A stretch of 64,000 nucleotides of DNA from the NCBI GenBank assembly GCA_046484285.1, contig JAWOBP010000209.1:4793-68792 (forward strand), given 5' to 3'. The position numbers and the translations under genes were made by a program. The notes under the pieces were generated by a model that saw nothing but the letters and a program-made list of their open reading frames with translations, was not told where the DNA came from and ran no database searches. Within the stretch, counting starts at the first letter, position 1; every line of letters starts with the position of its first letter. Positions 25,309 to 32,564 of this stretch are shown piece by piece. The stretch is from CAZHCG01 sp046484285 (lineage in GTDB: Bacteria; Myxococcota_A; Polyangia; JAAYKL01).

Positions 25309-26077
25309 GTCCTCCTCTTTTTGCTCGGCCGATGCGGTAGACCCTGCCGCAGCGGGGACACTCGGCCTCGATCTCGTCGCGCCCGTTCCAAAGATCGGAC
25401 TGCTCCCGCGCGGAGAGCGCCTCCAACGAGCTTCTCAGCATCTCCTCGTCGCAGCGGCACTCGTAGAACAGCACCACCTCCTCCAACCTGCGCAGCCGGC
25501 CGGCCTCGATCTCGGCGTCGATCCGCTCCAGCAGCTCGGCGTCGTCCAGCCCGGCCAGATCCTCGATGCTCCCTTTCGGCAGCGCCTGGAGCAGCGCTCC
25601 GGGGCCGCGGCCGGGCTGCGCGATCCGGGTCGGGATCTGCGCCGAGCTTGCGAAGTACTCCTCCACGGCTCGCACCGGATCCGAGTCGGGAGGATCGTAG
25701 AGGCTCTGGACCGGCTCGCCGCCCGCGCGCTGGCGCTGCACGACCGCGGCGGCCCCCTGCTTCTCGGCGCGGCGCGCCCTGCCGCAGATCATGCCCTCCG
25801 GCTCCACCGCGACGAACAGCCCGGCCTCCGAGCCCGGCATGCTCAGCGTCCAGCCCCACGACTCGCGCTCGGCCAGCGAGAGGGCGGCCAGCCCGGCGGC
25901 GGCCAGCGCGCGATCCAGCGGCTCGGCGAAGGCGCTCTTTGCCGGCGCTATCCCGAAGCGCCGCTGGTAGAGGTCGCGCGAGACGAGCGCCTCGGTGAAA
26001 TCGCCGCGCACGACCAGCGCCCCGCGCTCGTCCCACAGGTAGCGGCCGTACAGCGAAAGGTGCAGCTTTTCGTCCAT
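25298..26077 (-). CDS. hslO: Redox-regulated chaperone Hsp33, divergent
   Basis: 259 residues. The C-terminal zinc site has the Hsp33 pattern CxC..CxxC (Cys207, 209, 240, 243). The N-terminal fold resembles Hsp33 in AGLAALSLAERESWGWTL, LFVAVEPEGMICGRAR and EEYFASSAQIPTRI. In the family, oxidation of these Cys releases zinc and switches on holdase activity. It is shorter than E. coli Hsp33 (about 290) and divergent in the N-terminal part. Start ATG 26077 follows GGGAGGAGG; a longer open frame upstream overlaps pncA on the other strand. Divergent from pncA. Confidence 0.8.
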   Translation of the reverse strand: MDEKLHLSLYGRYLWDERGALVVRGDFTEALVSRDLYQRRFGIAPAKSAFAEPLDRALAAAGLAALSLAERESWGWTLSMPGSEAGLFVAVEPEGMICGRARRAEKQGAAAVVQRQRAGGEPVQSLYDPPDSDPVRAVEEYFASSAQIPTRIAQPGRGPGALLQALPKGSIEDLAGLDDAELLERIDAEIEAGRLRRLEEVVLFYECRCDEEMLRSSLEALSAREQSDLWNGRDEIEAECPRCGRVYRIGRAKRGGRGD

Positions 26078-26186
26078 GCCTCCTCCCGAAAAGCGGGTGC
26101 ATCGATCTTTGCTTGCACTATGATACTCCATGAATCGTGGCAAGCTCCGCGAGCCCGGCAAAACGACGTGCGAGGAGGTGAAGGAG

Positions 26187-26762
26187 ATGGCAGCGGAACC
26201 CGGCCTGCGCAGCAGCGACTGTCTTTTGATAGTAGACGTGCAAAAGGATTTCTGCCCGGGAGGCGCCCTGGGCGTGGAGGACGGCGACGCGGTGGCCGCG
26301 GCGCTCGATCCGTGGATCGGCGCCGCGAAGGAGGCGGGAGCCAAGATCGTGGCCTCGCGCGACTGGCACCCGCAGCACCACGTCAGCTTCGAGGAGCGGG
26401 GCGGCCCCTGGCCGCCGCACTGCGTTCAGGACACGCTTGGCGCCGAGCTGCACCCGCGGCTGCGCCTGCCCGACGAGGCCGAGATCATTTCCAAGGGCAC
26501 CAACGAGAACCGCGACGCCTACTCCGCGTTCGACGGCACCGGTTTGGCCGACGAGCTACGCGACGCCGGAGTCGAGCGCGTCGTGATCGGCGGGCTGACG
26601 CTCGACTACTGCGTCAAGGAGACCGCCCTGGACGCGCGCGAGGCCGGCTTCGAGACGCTGCTGATCGCCGAAGCCACGCGACCGGTGGAGGCCCGGCCCG
26701 GCGACGGCCGGCGCGCGATCGAGGAGATGAAGGAGGCCGGCGTGGAGGTGCTGGAGAAATGA
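26187..26762 (+). CDS. pncA: Nicotinamidase
   Basis: Hydrolyses nicotinamide to nicotinate, feeding PncB. 191 residues of the isochorismatase fold. Catalytic triad elements: Asp in LLIVDVQKDFCPGG, Lys in IISKGTNENRDAYS, and Cys in GGLTLDYCVKETALDA. Metal ligands D/H are seen in SRDWHPQHHVSF. Start ATG 26187, after GAGGAGGTGAAGGAG; an in-frame ATG at 26130 is not favoured. It overlaps pncB by ATGA. Confidence 0.92.
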   Translation: MAAEPGLRSSDCLLIVDVQKDFCPGGALGVEDGDAVAAALDPWIGAAKEAGAKIVASRDWHPQHHVSFEERGGPWPPHCVQDTLGAELHPRLRLPDEAEIISKGTNENRDAYSAFDGTGLADELRDAGVERVVIGGLTLDYCVKETALDAREAGFETLLIAEATRPVEARPGDGRRAIEEMKEAGVEVLEK

Positions 26763-28123
26763 GCGTGTCGCCGCCGATGTCTTCCGGCCCGGCCTGCGGC
26801 GCGCTGCTGACCGATCTCTACGAGCTGACGATGATCCAGTCCTACTGGGCCGAACAGATGAACGAGCCGGCGGTCTTCGAGCTGTTCTTCCGCTCGCTGC
26901 CGGGGAGCCGCAACTACCTGGTCGCCTGCGGCCTCGATTCCCTGCTCGAGTACCTGGAGCGCCTGCGCTTCGACGAGGACGACCTCAACTACCTGGCCAG
27001 CCTGGGACAGTTCCGGCCGGAGTTCCTCGATTGGCTGTCCGATCTGAGCTTCGGCGGCGACGTGCACGCCGTTCGCGAGGGCACGGTGGTCTTCGCCGGC
27101 GAGCCGGTCGTGCAGGTCTCGGCGCCGCTGATCCAAGCCCAGATCGTGGAGACCCTGGCGCTCAACCAGGTCCACTACGCCACCCTGGTCGCCTCCAAGG
27201 CGGCCCGGGTCGTCGAGGCCGCCGCGGGAAGGACCGTCGTCGACTTCGGGATGCGCCGCGTGCACGGCGTCTCGGCGGCGATGATCGCCTCCCGCTCCGG
27301 CTACGTCGCAGGCCTGGGCGGCACCTCGAACGTGCTGGCCGGCAAGCTGGACGGGATCCCGCTGGCCGGCACGATGGCGCACAGCTACGTGCAGACCCAC
27401 GACGACGAGCTGCGCGCTTTCGGCGACTTCTTGCGGCTCTACCCGGAGACCACGCTGCTGGTGGACACCTACGACACGCTGGAGGGCGTGCGCAAGGTGG
27501 TGGAGCTGGCGCGCGGCATGGGCGAGGAGTTCGGCGTGCGCGCGGTGCGGCTCGACTCCGGCGACATGGAGAGCCTCGCCCCGCAGGTGCGCTCCATGCT
27601 GGACGAGGCCGGGCTGCGCGATGTGAAGATCTTCGCCAGCGGCAACCTCGACGAGTACCGCATCGAGGAGATCGTGCGCTCCGGCGCGCCGATCGACGGC
27701 TTCGGGGTGGGCACGCGGCTGGGCACCGCACACGACGCGCCGTACCTCGACTCGGCCTACAAGCTGGTCGAGTACCGCGGCGAGGGACGGATGAAGCTCG
27801 CCGCCGAGAAATCGACCGTGCCCTGGCGCAAGCAGGTCTTCCGCCGCGAGCGGGGCGGGACCCCGGTCCGGGACGTGGTGGGGCTGGCCGGCGAGGATCT
27901 CTCCGGCAGGCCGCTGCTGGAGCAGGTGATGAGCGAGGGGCGCAGGCTGCCCGCCGGCGAATTCGACATCGAGGCTACACGCCGGCGAGCGCGCGAGCAG
28001 ATAGAGTCGCTGCCCGATCCGCTGCGCCGCCTGGAACGGGCCGATCCGCCCTACCAGGTACTCCTCAGCGACAGGCTGGAAGAGGCCAGGGATCAGCTGC
28101 ACCGCCGGATTACCCGGCCCTGA
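26759..28123 (+). CDS. pncB: Nicotinate phosphoribosyltransferase
   Basis: Makes nicotinate mononucleotide from nicotinate and PRPP (Preiss-Handler route). 454 residues. Seen: LLTDLYELTMIQSYW, VDFGMRRVHG, GGTSNVLAG, GTMAHSYVQTH, RLDSGDM and GFGVGTRLGTA. It is cotranslated with pncA, and nadD of the same pathway lies at 40420. Nothing else of NAD synthesis is nearby. Confidence 0.94.
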   Translation: MSVSPPMSSGPACGALLTDLYELTMIQSYWAEQMNEPAVFELFFRSLPGSRNYLVACGLDSLLEYLERLRFDEDDLNYLASLGQFRPEFLDWLSDLSFGGDVHAVREGTVVFAGEPVVQVSAPLIQAQIVETLALNQVHYATLVASKAARVVEAAAGRTVVDFGMRRVHGVSAAMIASRSGYVAGLGGTSNVLAGKLDGIPLAGTMAHSYVQTHDDELRAFGDFLRLYPETTLLVDTYDTLEGVRKVVELARGMGEEFGVRAVRLDSGDMESLAPQVRSMLDEAGLRDVKIFASGNLDEYRIEEIVRSGAPIDGFGVGTRLGTAHDAPYLDSAYKLVEYRGEGRMKLAAEKSTVPWRKQVFRRERGGTPVRDVVGLAGEDLSGRPLLEQVMSEGRRLPAGEFDIEATRRRAREQIESLPDPLRRLERADPPYQVLLSDRLEEARDQLHRRITRP

Positions 28124-28140
28124 CACCGCGCAAGCAGGGC

Positions 28141-28266
28141 TTTGACCCCGCGCCCGCCGAGGACATCGACGGCAACCCTAGGGTCGACGACCCCTCGACC
28201 CCGAACAGCGGGATCGGAGATCCGCCCTGGGCCGATATCGGAGCCCTGGAGCTCGTGCCGAACTGA
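28141..28266 (+). pseudogene. C-terminal remnant of a beta-helix surface protein
   Basis: One frame reads AEDIDGNPRVDDPSTPNSGI, then GDPPWADIGALELVPN and a TGA at 28264-28266. This is the highly conserved end of right-handed parallel beta-helix (choice-of-anchor) proteins, which finish D-IDGNPRV..DIGAYE. The rest of the protein is missing and the piece begins directly after pncB. It is a decayed fragment, not a gene. Confidence 0.65.
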
Positions 28267-28326
28267 TCCCGGAACCAGGGGCTTTCTCGAGACCTTCGGC
28301 AACTCCCGCAAGCGGCCGCCGGCGGG

Positions 28327-28491
28327 TCAGTCGCAGGCGATTCTCCACGGGCCCAGGTCCCACTCCTTGATCAGGGTGGAGAAGCCGGCGATGCTCTCGT
28401 CGCCACAGAGCTCGTCGGCCAGGTCCTGCCCGTTTGCGATCTCGTCGACGTACTCCACGTGGAAAACGGCCTTGCCCGCGTCAAGGAAGAA
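28327..28491 (-). pseudogene. C-terminal remnant of a GH114-type glycosidase
   Basis: On the minus strand, ending at TGA 28327-28329, the frame reads DAGKAVFHVEYVDEIANG, then GFSTLIKEWDLGPWRIACD. This matches the C-terminal end of secreted endo-alpha-1,4-polygalactosaminidase-like (GH114) TIM barrels. No start or catalytic part is present; upstream (28492-28593) the frame becomes unrelated sequence in which I see nothing further. Confidence 0.65.
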
Positions 28492-28593
28492 AACAGATTT
28501 TGGCTTTCGTCCTGTCGGCGCTGGACGGAGCTCGGCTTTGACCTCACACTTCCCGCGTCAGCTGCAAACGTCCGCGCTGCGAGGAGGTGACCG

Positions 28594-29118
28594 ATGAAGG
28601 AGAAGCTGGGAGCGAGCCCTATCCTGTTTCCGATGCCCGCGGTGCTGATCGGCACCTACCGGGACGACGGAGCGGCCAACGCGATGACCGCGGCCTGGGC
28701 CGCTGCCTGCTGCGCCAAGCCGCCCTGCCTGGGAGTCGCGGTGCGCGACAGCCGGCTGACCTACCAGACGCTGCGCTCGCGGCGCGCGTTCACCGTCTGC
28801 GTGCCTCCGGCCGCGCTGGTCCGCGAGGTCGACTACCTGGGCATCGTCTCGGGCAAGCGCGCGCCGGACAAGCTGGAGCGGGTCGGGCTGAAGAGCGAGC
28901 GCGGCTCCGAGGTCGACGCTCCGGTGCTGCTCGGCTGCCCGGTGGTGGCCGAGTGCGAGCTGCGCGGCGAGCTGGAGCTGGGCTCGCACACCTGGTTCGC
29001 CGGCGAGGTCAAGCAGGTCCAGGTCGACCGCGAGCTGCTCCGCGAGGACGGCACGATCGACGTGGAGCGCCTCGACCCGCTGGGCTACGCCACCTCGGAG
29101 CGGGTCTACCGCCGATGA
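28594..29118 (+). CDS. Flavin reductase-like FMN-binding protein (flavoredoxin type)
   Basis: 174 residues, the split-barrel FMN fold. Seen: the N-terminal PMPAVLIGTY, the turn NAMTAAWAAACCAKPP with the family-typical SxxA/C-P motif, and DAPVLLGCPVVAECEL. Flavoredoxins transfer electrons through FMN, often in anaerobes. Two Cys next to each other at CCAK are unusual but of unknown meaning. Start ATG has GAGGAGGTGACCG before it. It stands alone between fragments and the nucleotidyltransferase pair. Confidence 0.85.
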   Translation: MKEKLGASPILFPMPAVLIGTYRDDGAANAMTAAWAAACCAKPPCLGVAVRDSRLTYQTLRSRRAFTVCVPPAALVREVDYLGIVSGKRAPDKLERVGLKSERGSEVDAPVLLGCPVVAECELRGELELGSHTWFAGEVKQVQVDRELLREDGTIDVERLDPLGYATSERVYRR

Positions 29119-29122
29119 GGAG

Positions 29123-29140
29123 AGGCGCTGGGCAGCGCCT
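29123..29140 (+). terminator. Hairpin after the flavin reductase gene
   Basis: Perfect 7-bp stem AGGCGCT/AGCGCCT with loop GGGC, starting 5 bases after the stop. There is no T-tract, so it may be only a transcript-end stabiliser. Confidence 0.4.
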
Positions 29141-29207
29141 ACAGCATCGGCCGCACGCTAGCCGACAAATAGCACCTCGTCGACTATCGTAGATCATCTC
29201 GAAACGG

Positions 29208-29663
29208 TCACCGGTCTGGCAGCTTTTCCAGCTCCTCCGCGTCGGCCTTGTCGCGCAGCCTGTTCGATGAACGTTTGGTCCTGATCAGGTCCGGCTTGGA
29301 GATTATTCGTAAAGATACACCGCTTGTTTCTATCCTTCGACTCGAAGAAATCAATTCTTCACTGGAAGCACCTGTGAGGCTCGTCAGGATATCAATACGG
29401 TTGGGCTCGACGCCGAGGTGGAGCGCAACGCCGGACCTGGCGAAGAAGCCGGGCTCGATCCCCACTCCGCCAAAACCGAAATCCCGCAGTGCAGCGACGA
29501 CTCTCTCGCCGTTCGACATGCTTCCTTCTACCAGGACATCGAAGTCCTGCGTGAGCCTCGCGTATCCGTAGTAGTTGACGGCAAAGCCACCGACCACGGC
29601 GTACGATACCTCGTGTCGCTCGAAGAGCTCGAGCAGATCCCTCATGTCGTCGGTGAGCAGCAA
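29208..29663 (-). CDS. Nucleotidyltransferase-fold protein (DUF6036-like), possible toxin component
   Basis: 151 residues. The motif VVGGFAVNYYG followed by RLTQDFDVLVEG is the nucleotidyltransferase GG..DxD core, which would bind a metal and nucleotide. Its length and N-terminal LLTDDMRDLLELFERH are typical of the short family that often pairs with a small partner and resembles type IV or MNT-like toxin-antitoxin parts. Start TTG 29663 follows the family alignment; ATG 29645 is the alternative. It lies 7 bases after the small gene below, so the two form an operon. Activity is unknown. Confidence 0.7.
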   Translation of the reverse strand: MLLTDDMRDLLELFERHEVSYAVVGGFAVNYYGYARLTQDFDVLVEGSMSNGERVVAALRDFGFGGVGIEPGFFARSGVALHLGVEPNRIDILTSLTGASSEELISSSRRIETSGVSLRIISKPDLIRTKRSSNRLRDKADAEELEKLPDR

Positions 29664-29670
29664 CTAGAGC

Positions 29671-29907
29671 CTATGCCCAATCCACGATTTCGTACGACCA
29701 GACCTTCTCGATCGGTTTCTTCTTCCAGCCGGGGCCGAACCTGCGCTCCATGAGCGCCTCGAGCTCGGCGAGGCGTTCGGCGGGCGACATCCGCGCCAGC
29801 CTGGAGCGCTCCGCCTCGTTCTCGAGATCGAGCGACTCGAAGGTTTCGGCTTTGGCCGAAAATCGTCGCCGCCTGGCCCTGTCCTCGATATCGTCGTTTT
29901 TCACCAT
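29671..29907 (-). CDS. Small hydrophilic partner protein, unknown
   Basis: 78 residues, charged and helical, with MSPAERLAELEALMERRFGP at about residues 39-58 and a C-terminal VWSYEIVDWA. Start ATG 29907 preceded by GTGGAGG; the longer open frame adds a Phe/Cys-rich lead that is unlikely. It is upstream of the nucleotidyltransferase gene, the usual place of an antitoxin-like or accessory gene. No known domain is assigned. Confidence 0.55.
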   Translation of the reverse strand: MVKNDDIEDRARRRRFSAKAETFESLDLENEAERSRLARMSPAERLAELEALMERRFGPGWKKKPIEKVWSYEIVDWA

Positions 29908-29986
29908 CAAAGCCTCCACGACACAAAAAAAGACTAGCACGCCGAATCCGGATTCAACAACGAGAGCGGCGGGTGCGGCGAGAAGA

Positions 29987-30610
29987 TCAGTTGTCCGAGT
30001 CGTCTCGCTGGGCCAGGACTCCCTCGTGCTCCAGCAGCGCCTCTTTCCAGCCCGGGGGACCGGACCAGCCGCCCAGCTTGCCCGAGGCCGCGATCACGCG
30101 GTGACAGGGCACGAAGATCGGGCAGGGGTTGTAGCGCATCGCCGAGCCGACCGCGAGCGCCTTGCCGCGGTGCCCGGCCAGCTCGGCCAGCTCGCCGTAG
30201 GTGATCGTCTCGCCCCAGGGCACGGTGGTCAGCGCGCGGTAGACGTCCTGCTGAAAAGGAGTGCAGTAGGAGACGTCGACCGGCGTCTCCAGCTTCTTCT
30301 TCTCTCCGATCATGTAGTTCATCAGCTCGATCGAGGCCTCCATCGCCCGCTCCCGGCCCCACGAGGACCAGGCCATGCCCTGGTAGCGAGCCATCCGATC
30401 GACTATGTCGAGATCGTCGTAGCCGGGAAAGAAGAGCATCGCCACGCCGAACGCGGTCGCCCCCACCCCGAACTTGCCCTCCGGCAGTTTCAGCTCGTAG
30501 CCGAAAAGGCCGGTGTACTGCGGCTTGGTCAACGCCCTTTGAATCTGCACCTCGTGAGGCTCCAGGTTCATCTCGGAGATCTTCTCGGGCCTGGGAAACA
30601 TGTCGAACAT
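29987..30610 (-). CDS. ogt: Methylated-DNA-[protein]-cysteine S-methyltransferase
   Basis: Repairs O6-alkylguanine by moving the alkyl group to its own Cys. 207 residues. Active-site motif VPCHRVI, the DNA-binding FQQDVYRAL and VPWGETITYGELA, and the AVGSAMRYNPCPI segment are intact. The first 95 residues are an N-terminal domain with its own pattern. Start ATG 30610 after AAAGGAGGCGACG. No Ada-type regulatory domain. Confidence 0.92.
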   Translation of the reverse strand: MFDMFPRPEKISEMNLEPHEVQIQRALTKPQYTGLFGYELKLPEGKFGVGATAFGVAMLFFPGYDDLDIVDRMARYQGMAWSSWGRERAMEASIELMNYMIGEKKKLETPVDVSYCTPFQQDVYRALTTVPWGETITYGELAELAGHRGKALAVGSAMRYNPCPIFVPCHRVIAASGKLGGWSGPPGWKEALLEHEGVLAQRDDSDN

Positions 30611-30710
30611 CGTCGCCTCCTTTCGCTACCGGTCCCGCCCCACCGGCGGGCTCCACATACTGTATCGACCGCAAGGCCCGATCGGTTGCAAAAAAAATGA
30701 TCTTTTTTTC

Positions 30711-30875
30711 CTAGTGCCTCGTCAACCCCACAATGCCGGGTCGGGCCGGCCCTCATCGACGATCCCTGCGTCACTCCTCCTCGAATTGGCACCGCCAGTC
30801 CTTCGTCGTCGTTCCTTGGCCTCGCCGATGATCTCTCGCCCCGTACCCGAAATCGTCGGGTTGACGAGGCACTAG
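30711..30875. mobile_element. 165-bp MITE-like element with 18-bp perfect terminal inverted repeats
   Basis: CTAGTGCCTCGTCAACCC at 30711-30728 is repeated exactly inverted at 30858-30875; the similarity continues inward for about 19 more bases (about 12 identities). The interior has no coding frame. Outer ends are CTAG, which is palindromic and could also be a 4-base target duplication (YTAR, as IS5-type transposases make). Flanked by an A/T run on the left (AAAAAAAATGATCTTTTTTT at 30690-30709) and TTCTTCGAAGAA on the right. It sits in the upstream gap shared by ogt and the next lipoprotein. No transposase in the window. Confidence 0.75.
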
Positions 30876-30903
30876 CCGGTCTTCTTCGAAGAAAAAACCA
30901 TCC

Positions 30904-30932
30904 TTAACTTTTCCATTTTCGCGACTTACAAT
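30904..30932 (+). promoter_or_regulatory. Candidate promoter of the 30964 lipoprotein
   Basis: -35 TTAACT (30904-30909), 17-base spacer, -10 TACAAT (30927-30932), 32 bases before the ATG. It lies just outside the inverted-repeat element. Confidence 0.5.
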
Positions 30933-30963
30933 TCCAAAAGAGAAACCGAATGGAGCTATTTCG

Positions 30964-32520
30964 ATGAAGATCATCTCGATGATCGCGGCGCTCGGCTGCG
31001 CGGCTCTCTGCTCGTGCTCGGACGGGAGCTCGCCGGCCGGAATCGACGACGGGGGCTCGGGCGACGCGGACAGCGACGGCGACTCTGACACCGACTCGGA
31101 CTCGGACGGCGACAGCGATTCCGACTCGGACACCGACAGCAGCTCGGAGACGGATCAGTCCGTGTGCGGAGACGGTGTGACCGAGGGCGACGAGGTCTGC
31201 GACGACGGCAACCAGCTCTCGGGCGACGGCTGCAACTCGAGCTGCACGATGAACGACCAGTGGGACGTCGTGGCCAACGCGCTGACCGAAGGGGATCAGC
31301 GCCGGCCCGCGCTGGCCTGCGGGGGCGACGGTGTAGTGCTGGCGTTCTCCGACTGGGAAGAGGGCGACCCGTCAGGCGCGGCGGTGATGGTGCGCCTCTT
31401 CGGCGCGGACGGCATGCCGCTGGACAACGCCCACGGCGGCGACCAGGAGTTTTCGGCCAACACCGGGATCTTTGGCCACCAGCACCAGCCGCGCGTCGCC
31501 CGGCTGCCGGACGGCGGCTTCTTCGCGGCCTGGACCAACGCCAGCGGAGCGGTGGAGACCGGAGACGACGTGCGCGGCCGCCTCTTCGCCGCGGACGGCG
31601 ACTCGTCGATGGCCGACTTCGCGCTGAGCTCGGTAGAGCAGGGCGAGCAGGCGACCCCGGCGGTCGCCGCGGCGGACGACGGCACGCTGCTGGCGGTCTG
31701 GGCCGACGACAGCGCCAGCGGCGCGGATACGTCGGGCTTCGGAATCAAGGGCCGGCTGTTCGACGCCGACGGCGAGCCGCTGCCCAACGCCCAGACGCTC
31801 GACGACGGCGAGTTCCAGCTCAACCAGCTCACGGCCGGAAACCAGATCCAGCCCGACGCGGCCTGGATCGGCGATCGTTTCCTGGTGGTCTGGGCCGACG
31901 CCTCGGGCACGCTCGACAGCGACGGCTACGGGATCGTCGGCACGGCGATCGATTCCGAGGCGTTCTTCGTCGGCCCCGAGGCCGACACCCTGATCAACAC
32001 CACCGGCGCCGGGCTGCAGGCCACGCCGCGCGTCGCGCACCAGCCCGGGCTGGGCGCGGTGGTGGTCTGGACCGACGACAGCCGCAGCGACGACACCTCG
32101 CACTACGGAGTCCGCGCGCGCCTGGTCGACGGGGACTGCGCAGGCCGCCACAACGCGATCAGCGACTCGACAGGCGATTTTCAGGTCAACACCGTGATCG
32201 ACGGCGGCCAGCAGGCGCCGGCCGTGGCCGTGTTGGCCGGCGGAGAGCTGACCTTCGTCTGGCAGGACCGGAGCGGCGAGGACGGCTCCGGCTCGGGTGT
32301 GCGCGCGCGGCAGCTCGCCGCTAGCGGAGAGCCGATCGCCTCGCAGCTCGCCCCCGAGGGCGACGATTTCCAGGTGAACACCACCTTCCTCGGCGACCAG
32401 ATCACACCGGCCGTCTGCGCGACCGGAGGCTGGTTCCTGGCCGCCTGGGAGGACCAGAGCGAGACAGCTCCCGACGAGTCGGGGGCGGCGGTCCGCTATC
32501 GACTGCTACCGGGATTCTGA
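30964..32520 (+). CDS. Lipoprotein with Asp/Ser linker, DUF4215 Cys repeat and beta-propeller-like repeats
   Basis: 518 residues. Lipid signal with CSC near residue 18, linker of Asp/Ser (about 30-60), then one DUF4215 (Myxococcus Cys-rich) repeat: CGDGVTEGDEVCDDGNQLSG followed by DGCNSSC. The main part has several ~85-residue repeats with the core VVWADxSxxxDxxGxGxxGRLFD; these resemble propeller blades. Surface location is likely. It is followed after 44 bases by another large lipoprotein and could be in one operon. Start ATG follows GGAG with a 9-base spacing. Confidence 0.85.
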   Translation: MKIISMIAALGCAALCSCSDGSSPAGIDDGGSGDADSDGDSDTDSDSDGDSDSDSDTDSSSETDQSVCGDGVTEGDEVCDDGNQLSGDGCNSSCTMNDQWDVVANALTEGDQRRPALACGGDGVVLAFSDWEEGDPSGAAVMVRLFGADGMPLDNAHGGDQEFSANTGIFGHQHQPRVARLPDGGFFAAWTNASGAVETGDDVRGRLFAADGDSSMADFALSSVEQGEQATPAVAAADDGTLLAVWADDSASGADTSGFGIKGRLFDADGEPLPNAQTLDDGEFQLNQLTAGNQIQPDAAWIGDRFLVVWADASGTLDSDGYGIVGTAIDSEAFFVGPEADTLINTTGAGLQATPRVAHQPGLGAVVVWTDDSRSDDTSHYGVRARLVDGDCAGRHNAISDSTGDFQVNTVIDGGQQAPAVAVLAGGELTFVWQDRSGEDGSGSGVRARQLAASGEPIASQLAPEGDDFQVNTTFLGDQITPAVCATGGWFLAAWEDQSETAPDESGAAVRYRLLPGF

Positions 32521-32564
32521 TTCCCGGCAAAGGGCGCCGAGGCGCCGACGGAGGGGACGAGACG

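Noticed and set aside
29120..29170. Small frame ending LGSAYSIGRTLADK after the flavin reductase
   Set aside because: It lies directly after the gene stop, has no start signal and no recognised family; it overlaps the hairpin.
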